Source of the DNA: Pseudoflavitalea rhizosphaerae
GTDB taxonomy: Bacteria; Bacteroidota; Bacteroidia; Chitinophagales; Chitinophagaceae
Direction of reading: 5' to 3'
Assembly (NCBI RefSeq): GCF_003991355.1
Contig: NZ_RCSU01000012.1
Span: forward strand, 1-64,000
DNA: 64,000 bases
The first letter of the stretch is position 1; each line of letters starts with the position of its first letter. The position numbers and the translations under genes are program-made. This document shows positions 18,530 through 27,412 of this stretch, one piece after another. The notes beneath the pieces are model-generated. The model had not been told where the DNA came from. It searched no databases and saw only the letters and a list, made by a program, of their open reading frames with translations.

Positions 18530-18766
18530 TTAAGGAACAGGGTCATATCCATGACCACCCCAGGGATGACAACGACTGATGCGTTTCACTGCCAGCCAGA
18601 AACCTTTGAACAGCCCGTATTTTTTGAATGCTTCCACTGCATAATGCGAGCAGGTAGGTGTATAACGGCATTTGGGCCCCAGCAAAGGAGAGATGCCCCA
18701 CTGGTACAGTTTGATCAGCGCGATAAAAGGGAGACTAAGTATTTTGAGGATTTGCTTCATTGACAA
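18530..18766 (-). CDS. yidD: Membrane protein insertion efficiency factor YidD
   Basis: 78 aa. It has the full YidD signature: a short N-terminal amphipathic/hydrophobic helix (about 6-24), then [20 protein letters not shown] (21-40) with the two conserved Cys, AVEAFKKYG, and [13 protein letters not shown] at the end. The protein sits at the inner membrane and aids YidC-dependent insertion. Its start overlaps the 3' end of rnpA by 32 bp (26 bp if the Met at 18760 is used), so translation is probably coupled. This is the standard rpmH-rnpA-yidD order. Confidence 0.96.
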   Translation of the reverse strand: MSMKQILKILSLPFIALIKLYQWGISPLLGPKCRYTPTCSHYAVEAFKKYGLFKGFWLAVKRISRCHPWGGHGYDPVP

Positions 18767-19142
18767 TGCCGCTAAGTCTTTGCAAAACTACACCGATCTT
18801 CTCACTCACAACATTATAATCAGGTAGTTCCTTTCCAACATAAATGAAGAAAATGGCCAGTTTAACATTGCCTTGAACAGTGGCATCCTGCAGTTGTTGC
18901 TTCTGCAGGCGGTATGCTTCACGCATGAGCCGTTTGATGCGGTTGCGGTCTGTCGACTTTCCAAAATGACGGCTGCTGGCGGTAAAGCCGGCCTGTAGGG
19001 AGGTTTCTATGTAAGGGATGAAAGCATACGATACCCGCAAAGGAAAGACGGAGAAATGCTTTCCTTTTTTGAAGAGCTGCTCGATGGCTTTTCGCCTCTT
19101 GAGCCGCTCCGTTTTGCCGAGCGTGTTTCTTTGATCCTTCAT
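18735..19142 (-). CDS. rnpA: Ribonuclease P protein component
   Basis: 135 aa. The basic protein binds the RNase P RNA for 5' maturation of tRNA. The conserved RNR-type motif is present as [18 protein letters not shown] (near 67-84), and the N-terminus has [15 protein letters not shown]. The gene follows rpmH by about 98 bp on the same strand and overlaps yidD. The RNA subunit is not in this window. dnaA, the neighbour in many other phyla, is absent. Confidence 0.96.
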   Translation of the reverse strand: MKDQRNTLGKTERLKRRKAIEQLFKKGKHFSVFPLRVSYAFIPYIETSLQAGFTASSRHFGKSTDRNRIKRLMREAYRLQKQQLQDATVQGNVKLAIFFIYVGKELPDYNVVSEKIGVVLQRLSGIVNEANPQNT

Positions 19143-19240
19143 GATTCATCAAAAATAAAATAGCTCCGGCATATGCGGAGCTATTAATATAGTAGGAAGA
19201 CTGATCAGCAGGGAATGAACCATTACTGCGCAGCGATCAT

Positions 19241-19396
19241 TTATTTCAATTTCCTTTCATCAGAAACAGTCAGTTTCTTACGGCCTTTAGCCCTGCGGCT
19301 TGCCAGTACCTTACGGCCATTGGCAGTTTGCATACGCTTACGGAAACCATGAACGGTTTTACGACGACGGCGGTGAGGTTGGAATGTACGTTTCAT
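19241..19396 (-). CDS. rpmH: 50S ribosomal protein L34
   Basis: 51 aa, read directly from the complement: it starts [20 protein letters not shown], continues [20 protein letters not shown] and ends [11 protein letters not shown]. This is a perfect L34 pattern, very rich in Arg and Lys, a component of the large ribosomal subunit. The ATG is at 19396 and the TAA at 19241-19243. It lies 98 bp upstream of rnpA. The leader to the promoter at 19525 is about 120 nt. Confidence 0.98.
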   Translation of the reverse strand: MKRTFQPHRRRRKTVHGFRKRMQTANGRKVLASRRAKGRKKLTVSDERKLK

Positions 19397-19524
19397 AATT
19401 GTTTTCGTTTACACTTTTTGCGCTTCGATTTTGCGAAGCTTTGTTGAATGCGGCCTGGGAGAACAAGCCTGGTTTCTTTTTCAGCCCCACGGGTCACCAC
19501 ACCTGTAGGATTGTGAAAGGACGG

Positions 19525-19555
19525 CAAAGGTAGGGTAAATCAAATCTTTTTCCAA
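19525..19555 (-). promoter_or_regulatory. Bacteroidetes-type promoter of rpmH-rnpA-yidD
   Basis: On the minus strand: TTG (19555-19553), 20 nt, TACCTTTG (19532-19525), an exact match to the consensus. It leaves a leader of about 120 nt before rpmH. Confidence 0.8.
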
Positions 19556-19592
19556 CCAGTGAATCGTAAATTTCCGGGAAGAATCTTATTAA

Positions 19593-20477
19593 TTAGTAAG
19601 TTACTGAAAACGAACCTTCTGTAATAGGTACATCAGGATTAGCAGGTGGATTGGCCTGGTCCTCTGCAGTGAACTGGAAACTGCCTTTGATGGTCCGGTT
19701 CTGATGCTCTGTAATCTTCAATGTGCCTCCGGCTCCTGCACCATAGGCTTTGTTGCCATTTAAATAAATGGCCATATAAAAAATATTGGTATTGTCCAGA
19801 GGATAGTCACCCGGTACGATAGTTTCAGGAACGGAGATTGTTATGGTTTTGGTCGCATTTTCAGTGCCAACGATACCAATCACACCCTGGTTGAGGGCGC
19901 CTCCTGCCTGTGGTGCAATCCATTCAGTACCGTCGATCTTGCATTTAAAAGAATTGCCGGTGCCGGTTGTAGGAGGATCTGCTGTATATGGAAGGTTCTC
20001 AAAAACACCTTCCGTGATCATGATTGATTTATCATCGATTGACCTGTAGAGTTTGAAGGTGAAATTGCCGGACATCCTTTTGGTGGCTTCATCGATCTTT
20101 GTGATGTTCACGGTGCCGCCTGCAATGCTGGAATTAGCGCCCTGATCTGTAGAATAACCTACAGGTGATGCTTCATTATTATCGATCACAATGGCAAAAT
20201 GATCACTGGCCTGATCTAACTGGTAAGTACCAACGCTGGTAGTCTTGATCTGGATCATCAGGTCAAAATTATCCTGGCTTGCGCCTGTGATGGTAACGTG
20301 TTCATTCATGATGGTGGCTGAAGCTGTTTTGTTGGCAGTCCATTGCTTACCATCTATTTTCATTCGCAAGCTCCCTGCACCACCATCTCCGGTGGAATCC
20401 AAACTTTTTTCTTTCAGACAAGATACCAGGCCGAATATCATCAACACTGGCAAACACATACGAAGTAACCTGTTCAT
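19593..20477 (-). CDS. Lipoprotein with two tandem DUF6252-like domains
   Basis: 294 aa. The lipobox ends at C20 (GLVSC). The mature part is an internal duplication. Repeat 1 begins SLRMKIDGKQWTA (about 37) and ends GVFENLPY; repeat 2 begins SFKCKIDGTEWIA (about 178) and ends EGSFSVTY. Both contain a YxLD segment (TYQLD, DYPLD) and GGT(V/L)xIT. This resembles the DUF6252 group of Bacteroidota lipoproteins, whose function is unknown. The calycin-like beta composition is an impression only. The gene stands alone between rpmH and murI. Confidence 0.85.
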   Translation of the reverse strand: MNRLLRMCLPVLMIFGLVSCLKEKSLDSTGDGGAGSLRMKIDGKQWTANKTASATIMNEHVTITGASQDNFDLMIQIKTTSVGTYQLDQASDHFAIVIDNNEASPVGYSTDQGANSSIAGGTVNITKIDEATKRMSGNFTFKLYRSIDDKSIMITEGVFENLPYTADPPTTGTGNSFKCKIDGTEWIAPQAGGALNQGVIGIVGTENATKTITISVPETIVPGDYPLDNTNIFYMAIYLNGNKAYGAGAGGTLKITEHQNRTIKGSFQFTAEDQANPPANPDVPITEGSFSVTY

Positions 20478-20551
20478 ATGATTAAATTGATCAATGATTG
20501 AATACTTATGGGTACGGGTTGGATACGAAATTAGCTTTCTTTACTGAACAA

Positions 20552-21370
20552 TTAAAGTGCCACATGCTGCGATTGAAGCCTTTCTCCAAAGAATATACTG
20601 GCCTGGCTATTGAAATCGTTGGGGTCGTCAGTAGTGAAAAATTGCCGGCTGCCACCTTTGCTGCAACGGCTTTCCATTTCCGGATGCCTTTGCAGGTAAT
20701 CGGCAAGGCTTTGCGCCACAACAGGCCCCTGGCTCATCACCTGTATTCCGGGAGGAAGAAACTGTTTGATCTTATTCAATAGCAAGGGATAATGGGTACA
20801 GGCCAGGAGCAGCAGATCGGTACCTGGTTGCTTTTCCAGGATTCTGACCAGGTGTTGCTGAATGAAATAATCAGCGCCTGGCTGCTGATGCTCATTGTTC
20901 TCCACCAGCGGCACCCACATGGGGCAGGCTTCCTGCTGTACTTCCACCTCCGGAAAGAACTTTTCTATTTCGATTCGATACGATTCCGAATTCACGGTTC
21001 CCCTGGTAGCGAGGATGCCTATCTTTTTATTTTGCGTAAAAGTTCCAACTATTTCGGAAGTAGGCCGGATCACACCGAGCACACGGTTAGCAGGCGCAAT
21101 TATGGGGAGATCATTTTGCTGGATGGTGCGGAGTGCTTTGGCAGAAGCCGTATTGCAGGCCAGTATCACCAACGGGCAGCCCTGATCGAAAAACCATTTC
21201 ACGCATTGCAGCGTATAATGATATACGGTATCGAAGCTGCGATTACCATAGGGAGCACGTGCATTATCGCCGAGATAGATATAATCGTATTGAGGTAGTT
21301 TGTGCAGGATCTCTTTCATTACAGTGAGACCGCCATATCCTGAATCGAAGATTCCGATGGGTGCATGCAT
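20552..21370 (-). CDS. murI: Glutamate racemase
   Basis: 272 aa from the ATG at 21370 (MHAPIGIFDSG); the frame continues upstream through a terminator and is not coding there. It interconverts L- and D-glutamate for peptidoglycan. Both catalytic cysteines are in place: C72 in ILACNTASA and the second in LLACTHYPLL near 183. The N-terminal FDSGYGGLTV and GDNARAPYG motifs are also present. A TATTTTTG -7 element ends only 3 bp before the ATG (21374-21381), so the message may be leaderless. It closes the envelope cluster that begins further upstream. Confidence 0.96.
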   Translation of the reverse strand: MHAPIGIFDSGYGGLTVMKEILHKLPQYDYIYLGDNARAPYGNRSFDTVYHYTLQCVKWFFDQGCPLVILACNTASAKALRTIQQNDLPIIAPANRVLGVIRPTSEIVGTFTQNKKIGILATRGTVNSESYRIEIEKFFPEVEVQQEACPMWVPLVENNEHQQPGADYFIQQHLVRILEKQPGTDLLLLACTHYPLLLNKIKQFLPPGIQVMSQGPVVAQSLADYLQRHPEMESRCSKGGSRQFFTTDDPNDFNSQASIFFGERLQSQHVAL

Positions 21371-21384
21371 GCTCAAAAATACAA

Positions 21385-21412
21385 CAAAAAAGCCCCACCG
21401 GGGGTGAGGCTT
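21385..21412 (-). terminator. Rho-independent terminator after the second ompH
   Basis: On the minus strand: AAGCCTCACC, CCC loop, GGTGGGGCT, then TTTTTT. It separates ompH from murI. Confidence 0.85.
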
Positions 21413-21435
21413 CTTCAATATGTTACAGTATTAAC

Positions 21436-21981
21436 TTATGGTTTTTTAGCGGGAGCATTACCGGCAGCAGGCGGCAATTTGATGTTCAGCTTTTTTGCTA
21501 CCAGCGGCAGGATGTCTTCTGCAGGAGGAGCCACCAGCAGCGCTTCTTTCTCGAAAACATAAGTATATCCGCTTTCTTTGGCAACAGCCTGGATAGCGTC
21601 GAATGCTTTTTTGTTGATTGGCATGATCAGCTCATCGCGTTTTTGCTGGAGCAGATTCTGGATGCGCTCTTCTTCACCACCGAGCTCAGTGCTCAGTTTA
21701 TTCAGTTCAGTTCTTTTTACAGTTTTCACTGCATCGGACATGGTAGTTGAGTCCTTGATGAATTTTTCATATGCTGCGTAGAATGCAGTTTGTTTTTCCT
21801 GTGCGCTTGCCAGCAGTGCATTGCGATAATCTGTGAGGGATGAATCAGCTTTCCGGGTTTCAGGCATGATACCGATCACTTCCTGTGAACTGATATAGCC
21901 GATTTTTGTTTGTGCCTGAGCGTGTGCAGCAACCATCATAAGCCCTGAAGCGAACAACACTACTGTAAAAAACTTTTTCAT
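21436..21981 (-). CDS. OmpH/Skp-family periplasmic chaperone (second copy)
   Basis: 181 aa from the ATG at 21981 (MKKFFTVVL). It has a cleaved signal peptide (about 1-22, AHAQAQ), then KIGYISSQEVIGIMPE, the strand that starts OmpH domains, followed by a long charged coiled-coil (about 50-120), as in the Skp tentacles, and a C-terminal strand YTYVFEKEALLVAP. Pro/Ala-rich tail. Such chaperones carry unfolded outer-membrane proteins to the BAM complex, consistent with bamA two genes upstream. It is a paralogue of the next gene. Confidence 0.94.
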   Translation of the reverse strand: MKKFFTVVLFASGLMMVAAHAQAQTKIGYISSQEVIGIMPETRKADSSLTDYRNALLASAQEKQTAFYAAYEKFIKDSTTMSDAVKTVKRTELNKLSTELGGEEERIQNLLQQKRDELIMPINKKAFDAIQAVAKESGYTYVFEKEALLVAPPAEDILPLVAKKLNIKLPPAAGNAPAKKP

Positions 21982-22096
21982 GTGTTTCATTTTAGTTGTT
22001 TAGGACACCCTTAGCCCGGGAATTGGGGTGGGCATTATTTACGTTTAAGTTGAAATTTTATAACAATAAGTTGTTCCCCTGATGTTGCTTTCACGA

Positions 22097-22609
22097 TTAT
22101 TTAACACCGAGCTCCTTTAAAATATCTTCACTCCGATCCAGCTTGGGGTCGGCAAAGATAACAGTAATTCCTTCACTTTTATCCAAAATAAAATCGTATC
22201 CGCGGCTCACGGCTATTTTCTGGATAGCGTTGAAAACCTTGTCCTGTATAGGTTTCACCAGTTCCTGCCTCTTCTTGAACAGATCGCCTTCAAAACCAAA
22301 GCGTTTGCGTTGAAGATCTCTCAGTTCTTTCTCGCGGATGAATAATTCGTCTTCTCTTTTTTTCTTCAGTTCATCGCTAAGCATTACCTGTTCAGCATCA
22401 AAATCTTTATACATCTTATCGAGAACAGCCTGCTTATCGTCGATCTCTTTTTGCCAGGCCATGCTGAACTGGTCCAGTTTCTTCTGTGCTTCCTTGTACT
22501 CAGGCATCTTGTCGAGGATATACCTTGTATCAACAATTGCGTATCGCTGAGCATTGGCCAGTTGGGCCACCAACATCACTCCCAGGAGGATAAAGAGTAT
22601 TTTTTTCAT
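22097..22609 (-). CDS. OmpH/Skp-family periplasmic chaperone (first copy)
   Basis: 170 aa. A signal peptide covers about 1-20 (AQLANA|QRYAIVDT). The OmpH domain then reads YAIVDTRYILDKMPEYKEAQ, a charged coiled-coil (40-110) with repeated KK/RE patterns, and a final YDFILDKSEGITVIFADP. It lies 86 bp after bamA on the same strand. The duplication of ompH behind bamA is common in Bacteroidota. Confidence 0.95.
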   Translation of the reverse strand: MKKILFILLGVMLVAQLANAQRYAIVDTRYILDKMPEYKEAQKKLDQFSMAWQKEIDDKQAVLDKMYKDFDAEQVMLSDELKKKREDELFIREKELRDLQRKRFGFEGDLFKKRQELVKPIQDKVFNAIQKIAVSRGYDFILDKSEGITVIFADPKLDRSEDILKELGVK

Positions 22610-22695
22610 ATCACTTCTTTTTAAGTTTATGAGAAAGGATATAAATATCCAGATAATCTCTGAAATGCCGGGGTTTACAGGCCTTTAAAAAAAGA

Positions 22696-25419
22696 TTATT
22701 CGGGTTCAAATCCAAGCATGAAGGTAAAGCGTGCGGCATCGCGCAGTTTTCCTTCAGGTTTGAGACGGTCGAAACCAACACCGTAATCAAATCCAAGCAA
22801 GCCGAACATAGGCAGGAAGAAACGCATACCCACACCGGCACTTCTTCTCAGGCGGAAAGGATTATAGTCTTTATAATCATACCATCCGTTGGCAGCTTCA
22901 AACCATAACATACCATAGATGGTGCTGCTGGGGTTGGTAGTAAACGGATAGCGGAGTTCCAATGTATACTTATTGAACATTGTGAAGAACTGTGTTGCCG
23001 ATTGCTGATCGGGATTCACCTTCGGATCGGAGTTCTCATACACGGGATATCCGCGGTGAGCAATGATATCATAACCCAGGATGAAGTTACCATTGGCCAG
23101 GCCTGCGTCACCCACCTGGAAGCGCTCAAACGGAGAATAATCCAGCTTGTTGTTGTATCGGCCCATGAAACCGTATTTGGCCGCAGCACGCAATACGAAC
23201 TGCCTTGTTCTGTCTGCCCCCATCGCTTTACCGATCGGGATGAACCATTCGGCATTGAACCGCCATTTGTGGAATTCAGGCAATTTATAGTTGTCTTCGT
23301 TGGTGATATTCTTATTGAACAATGAATACGGAGGCGTCACCTGCACGCTGGCCAGGAAGTTGGAACCGCTCACAGGGAACATTGGGTTGGGGCCCGCGGA
23401 GTTCCGTGCCAGCGCCAGTTTGAAGCTGAGGTTGTTTGAAGTTCCATCCGAGAAGGATGAAATGAAATATGGATAGTTGATCAGCTTGTACTGAGTAAAG
23501 CTGATTGAATAGATCAGTGTAAAGAAGTCATCGGGCCATTTCAATTGTTTTCCCAATGATACAGACGCACTGAAACTTTTCAGTTTGTTGGTATCGCTGT
23601 ACACATAACGGCTGCCATCATAGCCACCGGTACGGAACATAGTTTTTGACAGACTCACGGTGAGTGAGTTCCTTTTCTTTCCACCCAGCCATGGCTCAGT
23701 GAAAGAAGCATTGTAGCTCTGGAATGCGCGTCCGTTGGACTGGATACGCAGGCTGAGTTTTTGTCCGTCACCAGTAGGTAACGGATCCCATGCTTTCTTA
23801 TTAAAGATATTACGGATAGAAAAGTTGTTGAAGGATACACCCACTGTACCGGTCAGACCGATACCACCACCCCAACCGGCGCTGAGCTCCAGCTGATCGG
23901 AAGATTTTTCTTCCAACGTATAATGAATGTCTACTGTTCCATCATCCTGATTGGGTACAGGGTTGATGCCGATCTTCTCCTGGTTGAAATAACCAAGCTG
24001 TGAGATCTCACGCTGAGAGCGGATAAGATCAGTACGACTGAATTTATCGCCGGGCAGTGTACGGAGTTCACGACGGATCACGTGCTCCTTTGTTTTATCA
24101 TTACCGGCAATGGTAATGTTCTTGATGGTTGCCTGCGGACCTTCGCGCATACGGATCTCGAAGTCGATGGTATCATTGTATACCGCCGTTTCAACCGGGT
24201 CAACCTGGAAGAAGAGGTATCCATCGTCCATATAATAACTACCGATGTCTCCACCTTCCTGGGTGAGTTGTTTGCCGAGTTTCCTGTTGAGGGTCTCCAG
24301 GTTATAGATATCACCCTTCTTGATGCCCAGCAACATTGTGAGCACAGAATCGGAATATTTTGTATTTCCTTTCCAGGTGATATTACCGAAATAGTATTTG
24401 CGGCCTTCATCAACCTTCAGGTCAACTTTCAGATTGCCTTTGTTGTTGAAGTATTGCGTGTCTGCTACGATAGAGGCATCGCGGAAACCGAGAGAGTTAT
24501 AAAATTCCAGCACACGGTCTTTGTCTTCGAGATATTTCTTCTCATTGAATTTGGCGGAGCTGAAAAGTTTGAAGCGGAAATAAGGATCGAGGAATTCTTT
24601 TGTTTTGGTGAGCGAGAGGAAACCTGCATTGTTCAGGTATTCATTGAAAGAGGTTTCTTTGTTCACACCATAAGGGCTGGTTTCCTTTGTGGGGAAGAGT
24701 GTGATCTTGGTCATCTCTTTGGTGCCCTTCATTTGTTTCTTCAGTTTCATCTCTCCCACTTCTTCATTGCCGTAGAAGTTTACACCATCGATACGCACTT
24801 TGTTTCCCTTGACAACCGTAAGGGTAAGGATCACAGAGTTGGGGAGTGCGGGATCCGGGGCTGATTCAATTTCAACAGTAGCTCCCCTGTTTCCTTTTTC
24901 AGTATAATATTTTTGGATCGCGTCTACAGCATTTCGTTTAACGTTTTCCGTTACTACCTTTCCTACAACCAGGTCTGTTTTGGGTTTCAGTTCATCTTCA
25001 TCTGATTTGCGCACACCTTTGATAAAGAATTTGGAGAGGGTGGGCATTTCAGTAACATGGATTTCTATGTAGAGGTTGGAGCCTTCGAGTTTGGTAAAGT
25101 AGATCTGAACGTTGGAGAAGAGGCGTTGTTTCCAGAGATTGTTGATGGCTTTAGAGAAATTGTCGCCTCCTGGTATCAGTACTTTGTCTCCAATATTGAA
25201 CCCGGCGATGGAGATGAGCAGTTGTTCGTCGTATCTTTTGGTTCCTGTAACGGTCACTCCTGCGATGATGTATTCTTTTGGATTTCTTGAGGTGAGTATT
25301 GCTTCCAGCTCCGGATCCACGGAAGTTGGGATGGTATCCCTTTCCTGCCCATAAGCCGAACCTGCCAATAACAGAACGAAAGCCAATAAAAATACAGGGG
25401 AAGTAAACGTACGCTGCAT
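22696..25419 (-). CDS. bamA: Outer-membrane protein assembly factor BamA
   Basis: 907 aa from the ATG at 25419 (MQRTFTSPV). Order: signal peptide (about 1-24), a run of POTRA domains (about 45-470), and a C-terminal 16-strand barrel (about 480-907) ending in LGFEPE. The barrel motif VRGY/F is replaced by a Bacteroidota-type region (GYPVYEN). The core of the BAM complex inserts beta-barrel proteins, including the TonB receptors in this window. Upstream is uppS (122-bp gap) and downstream are two ompH genes, the standard order. Confidence 0.96.
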   Translation of the reverse strand: MQRTFTSPVFLLAFVLLLAGSAYGQERDTIPTSVDPELEAILTSRNPKEYIIAGVTVTGTKRYDEQLLISIAGFNIGDKVLIPGGDNFSKAINNLWKQRLFSNVQIYFTKLEGSNLYIEIHVTEMPTLSKFFIKGVRKSDEDELKPKTDLVVGKVVTENVKRNAVDAIQKYYTEKGNRGATVEIESAPDPALPNSVILTLTVVKGNKVRIDGVNFYGNEEVGEMKLKKQMKGTKEMTKITLFPTKETSPYGVNKETSFNEYLNNAGFLSLTKTKEFLDPYFRFKLFSSAKFNEKKYLEDKDRVLEFYNSLGFRDASIVADTQYFNNKGNLKVDLKVDEGRKYYFGNITWKGNTKYSDSVLTMLLGIKKGDIYNLETLNRKLGKQLTQEGGDIGSYYMDDGYLFFQVDPVETAVYNDTIDFEIRMREGPQATIKNITIAGNDKTKEHVIRRELRTLPGDKFSRTDLIRSQREISQLGYFNQEKIGINPVPNQDDGTVDIHYTLEEKSSDQLELSAGWGGGIGLTGTVGVSFNNFSIRNIFNKKAWDPLPTGDGQKLSLRIQSNGRAFQSYNASFTEPWLGGKKRNSLTVSLSKTMFRTGGYDGSRYVYSDTNKLKSFSASVSLGKQLKWPDDFFTLIYSISFTQYKLINYPYFISSFSDGTSNNLSFKLALARNSAGPNPMFPVSGSNFLASVQVTPPYSLFNKNITNEDNYKLPEFHKWRFNAEWFIPIGKAMGADRTRQFVLRAAAKYGFMGRYNNKLDYSPFERFQVGDAGLANGNFILGYDIIAHRGYPVYENSDPKVNPDQQSATQFFTMFNKYTLELRYPFTTNPSSTIYGMLWFEAANGWYDYKDYNPFRLRRSAGVGMRFFLPMFGLLGFDYGVGFDRLKPEGKLRDAARFTFMLGFEPE

Positions 25420-25540
25420 TCCGGGTTGTTTAAGCTGGAGCAAATTAAAGGGATTTATTAATTGTGTTTTAAAACTGTTTGTTAAAACGCGCTGCTGATG
25501 ATCGATTTTTTCCGGGGAAATGGTGAATCATGAGAAGGGC

Positions 25541-26305
25541 TTATTGATTGACGACAGTTTCCTGCTGCAACTGGTCTCCTGTTTTACCAAATCTTCTTTC
25601 TCTTTTCTGGAAGTCGATAATGGCCTCGTACAGATTTTCCTTGCGGAAGTCGGGCCAGCGTACATTGGTAAAATAAAGTTCTGCATAAGCCAGTTGGTAA
25701 AGCAGGAAATTGCTGATGCGATATTCTCCACTGGTTCTGATCATCAGTTCGGGATCAGGGAAATTACCGGTGGAAAGGTAGCCAGACAGCGTATCCTGTG
25801 TAATGGAGGCGGGATCTATTTTTCCGGCCTTAACATCTTCTGCGATATGTTTCACCGCCTGTACCAGTTCCCATCGGCTGCTGTAGCTGAGCGCCATGAT
25901 AAGATTAAGGCCGGTATTGCGGCTGGTGATCTCGAGTGATTCGCGCAGCGCCTGCTTTGCATATTCAGGCAGCATGTTCATATCACCGATCACATGCAGT
26001 TTGATATTGTTCCTGTTGAGTGTTTCGGTTTCTTTCCGGATGGTTTCCACCAGCAGTTCCATCAGACCGGTTACTTCCTGTTGCGGCCTGTCCCAGTTCT
26101 CGGTGGAAAAAGCATATAATGTAAGGTATCCTACACCAAGCTCGGCGCAGCCCTCTACTATATTACGTACACTTTCCACTCCGTGAAAGTGACCATAGAG
26201 GCGGTCCTGACCTTTCTCTTTAGCCCAACGGCCATTACCGTCCATGATAATGGCGATATGACTGGGCAGTCGCTGCAGGTCAATATGGTCCTTTCGGCTC
26301 CTCAT
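25541..26305 (-). CDS. uppS: Isoprenyl transferase (undecaprenyl diphosphate synthase)
   Basis: 254 aa. It condenses isopentenyl diphosphate in cis onto farnesyl diphosphate to make the C55 lipid carrier for peptidoglycan and O-antigen. The family signature is intact: IAIIMDGNGRWAK (18-30), with catalytic D22, then YGHFHGVESVR, YLTLYAFSTENWDRP, and PELMIRTSGEYRISNFLLYQ near the end. It begins the uppS-bamA-ompH run, with a promoter at 26326. Confidence 0.97.
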   Translation of the reverse strand: MRSRKDHIDLQRLPSHIAIIMDGNGRWAKEKGQDRLYGHFHGVESVRNIVEGCAELGVGYLTLYAFSTENWDRPQQEVTGLMELLVETIRKETETLNRNNIKLHVIGDMNMLPEYAKQALRESLEITSRNTGLNLIMALSYSSRWELVQAVKHIAEDVKAGKIDPASITQDTLSGYLSTGNFPDPELMIRTSGEYRISNFLLYQLAYAELYFTNVRWPDFRKENLYEAIIDFQKRERRFGKTGDQLQQETVVNQ

Positions 26306-26325
26306 ACCTTAATTTTTGAAGGGCT

Positions 26326-26333
26326 CAAAGGTA
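26326..26333 (-). promoter_or_regulatory. -7 element upstream of uppS
   Basis: TACCTTTG on the minus strand, an exact TAnnTTTG match, 21 bp before the uppS ATG. No good -33 TTG is seen at 19-21 nt. Confidence 0.5.
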
Positions 26334-26448
26334 CAAAAATTTAACTCCGATGCTATTTTCATCAAAATTTTATCTACTTGTTATGAACATGGGTCCATAA
26401 TCCTTTAAAATAGCCCGACGAGCGGGCGGTTTCTTACAATTGACAGGA

Positions 26449-27306
26449 TCAGTTTGCCGATGGGCACCTGTAAGATGAGAGGTTGAAGGAGAAAGTGATC
26501 TCAGCAAAAATGTATTGGTCTTTTTGTTTGGAGAAGCCACGTTGTCTGCCTTCGATACCGATGATATCCCCTGTTTCGTAGGATCTGTCCTGCAGCAGGC
26601 GGGCTACTGAAGGCGTACCATCCGGGAGATCAGGGAACTTGTCTGCACCCACATAAGTTTTACTCACATCATCCAGATAATCGGTACCGGTAAAGCGGTG
26701 CACCACTTCAAAACCTATATTCATCCTTTCATTCAGTGCATACTTCACACCAACGCCGAAGGGAATACAGAAAGACATATTGCTGTAAGCTTTCCTGTCT
26801 GGATAAGCTGCAGAGCCCTGTCCCTCCGTTCCAAGCGGACGAAGAAAATATTTTTTACCGCCGAGATAGGCGAATGGGTCATAATTGAAAACCCCGGCGC
26901 CCACTGTAACATAAGGAGTGAAACGATGATAGGGGTCGGCCGGAATGAATTTGAAGAAATTGAAATCGCCCTGGACCGTCAGCTCAAAAATATTCGTGTT
27001 GAAGCTGAGGTTCCTTCTTTGCTGGTAAACGTTGGAAGTATTGTAAGTATCGGAATAGCCGAGCTGTGCAAAGTGACCGGCTACACGAAGGGCAATATAA
27101 TTTCCGAATTGTTTGCGGAAGAAAACTCCCACTGCAGGCTTGGGCCTGTTAAGGCGGGCCCTGGTGTTGAGATCTCCGAAATAGTGAGCGCCGCCAACTG
27201 AGATACCAAATTCACCTACGTGAACATAGCTTTCATATTGGGCTAAAACCTGTGATGTCTGGAAGAGCGTGCCTAGCACCAGCAGTGAAAACACCAGTTT
27301 CTTCAT
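26449..27306 (-). CDS. DUF6089-type outer-membrane beta-barrel protein
   Basis: 285 aa. A signal peptide (about 1-22, VLAQ) precedes an eight-stranded-type small barrel: alternating strands such as VGEFGISVGGAHYFGDLN near 32, YIALRVAGHFAQLGYSD near 70, FTPYVTVGAGVFNYDPFAY near 125, and a final YIFAEITFSFNL. The GG-H-YFGDLN motif is typical of the DUF6089 group next to uppS and nadK in Bacteroidota. Its role is unknown; the conserved context suggests outer-membrane biogenesis. It ends with a short RCPSAN tail. Confidence 0.92.
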   Translation of the reverse strand: MKKLVFSLLVLGTLFQTSQVLAQYESYVHVGEFGISVGGAHYFGDLNTRARLNRPKPAVGVFFRKQFGNYIALRVAGHFAQLGYSDTYNTSNVYQQRRNLSFNTNIFELTVQGDFNFFKFIPADPYHRFTPYVTVGAGVFNYDPFAYLGGKKYFLRPLGTEGQGSAAYPDRKAYSNMSFCIPFGVGVKYALNERMNIGFEVVHRFTGTDYLDDVSKTYVGADKFPDLPDGTPSVARLLQDRSYETGDIIGIEGRQRGFSKQKDQYIFAEITFSFNLSSYRCPSAN

Positions 27307-27412
27307 AACTGCAATATAATGATTAAGTATGTTGCCTTTAACGGCAGAACCTGGTTTTTCTGTCTATTGGAAAAGTTAAAGTACCGCCTCACAGCGGGTT
27401 TCACGGAAATGA

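Noticed and set aside
24082-24864. 260-codon plus-strand ORF opposite bamA
   Set aside because: A shadow of the bamA POTRA region; no recognisable protein features.
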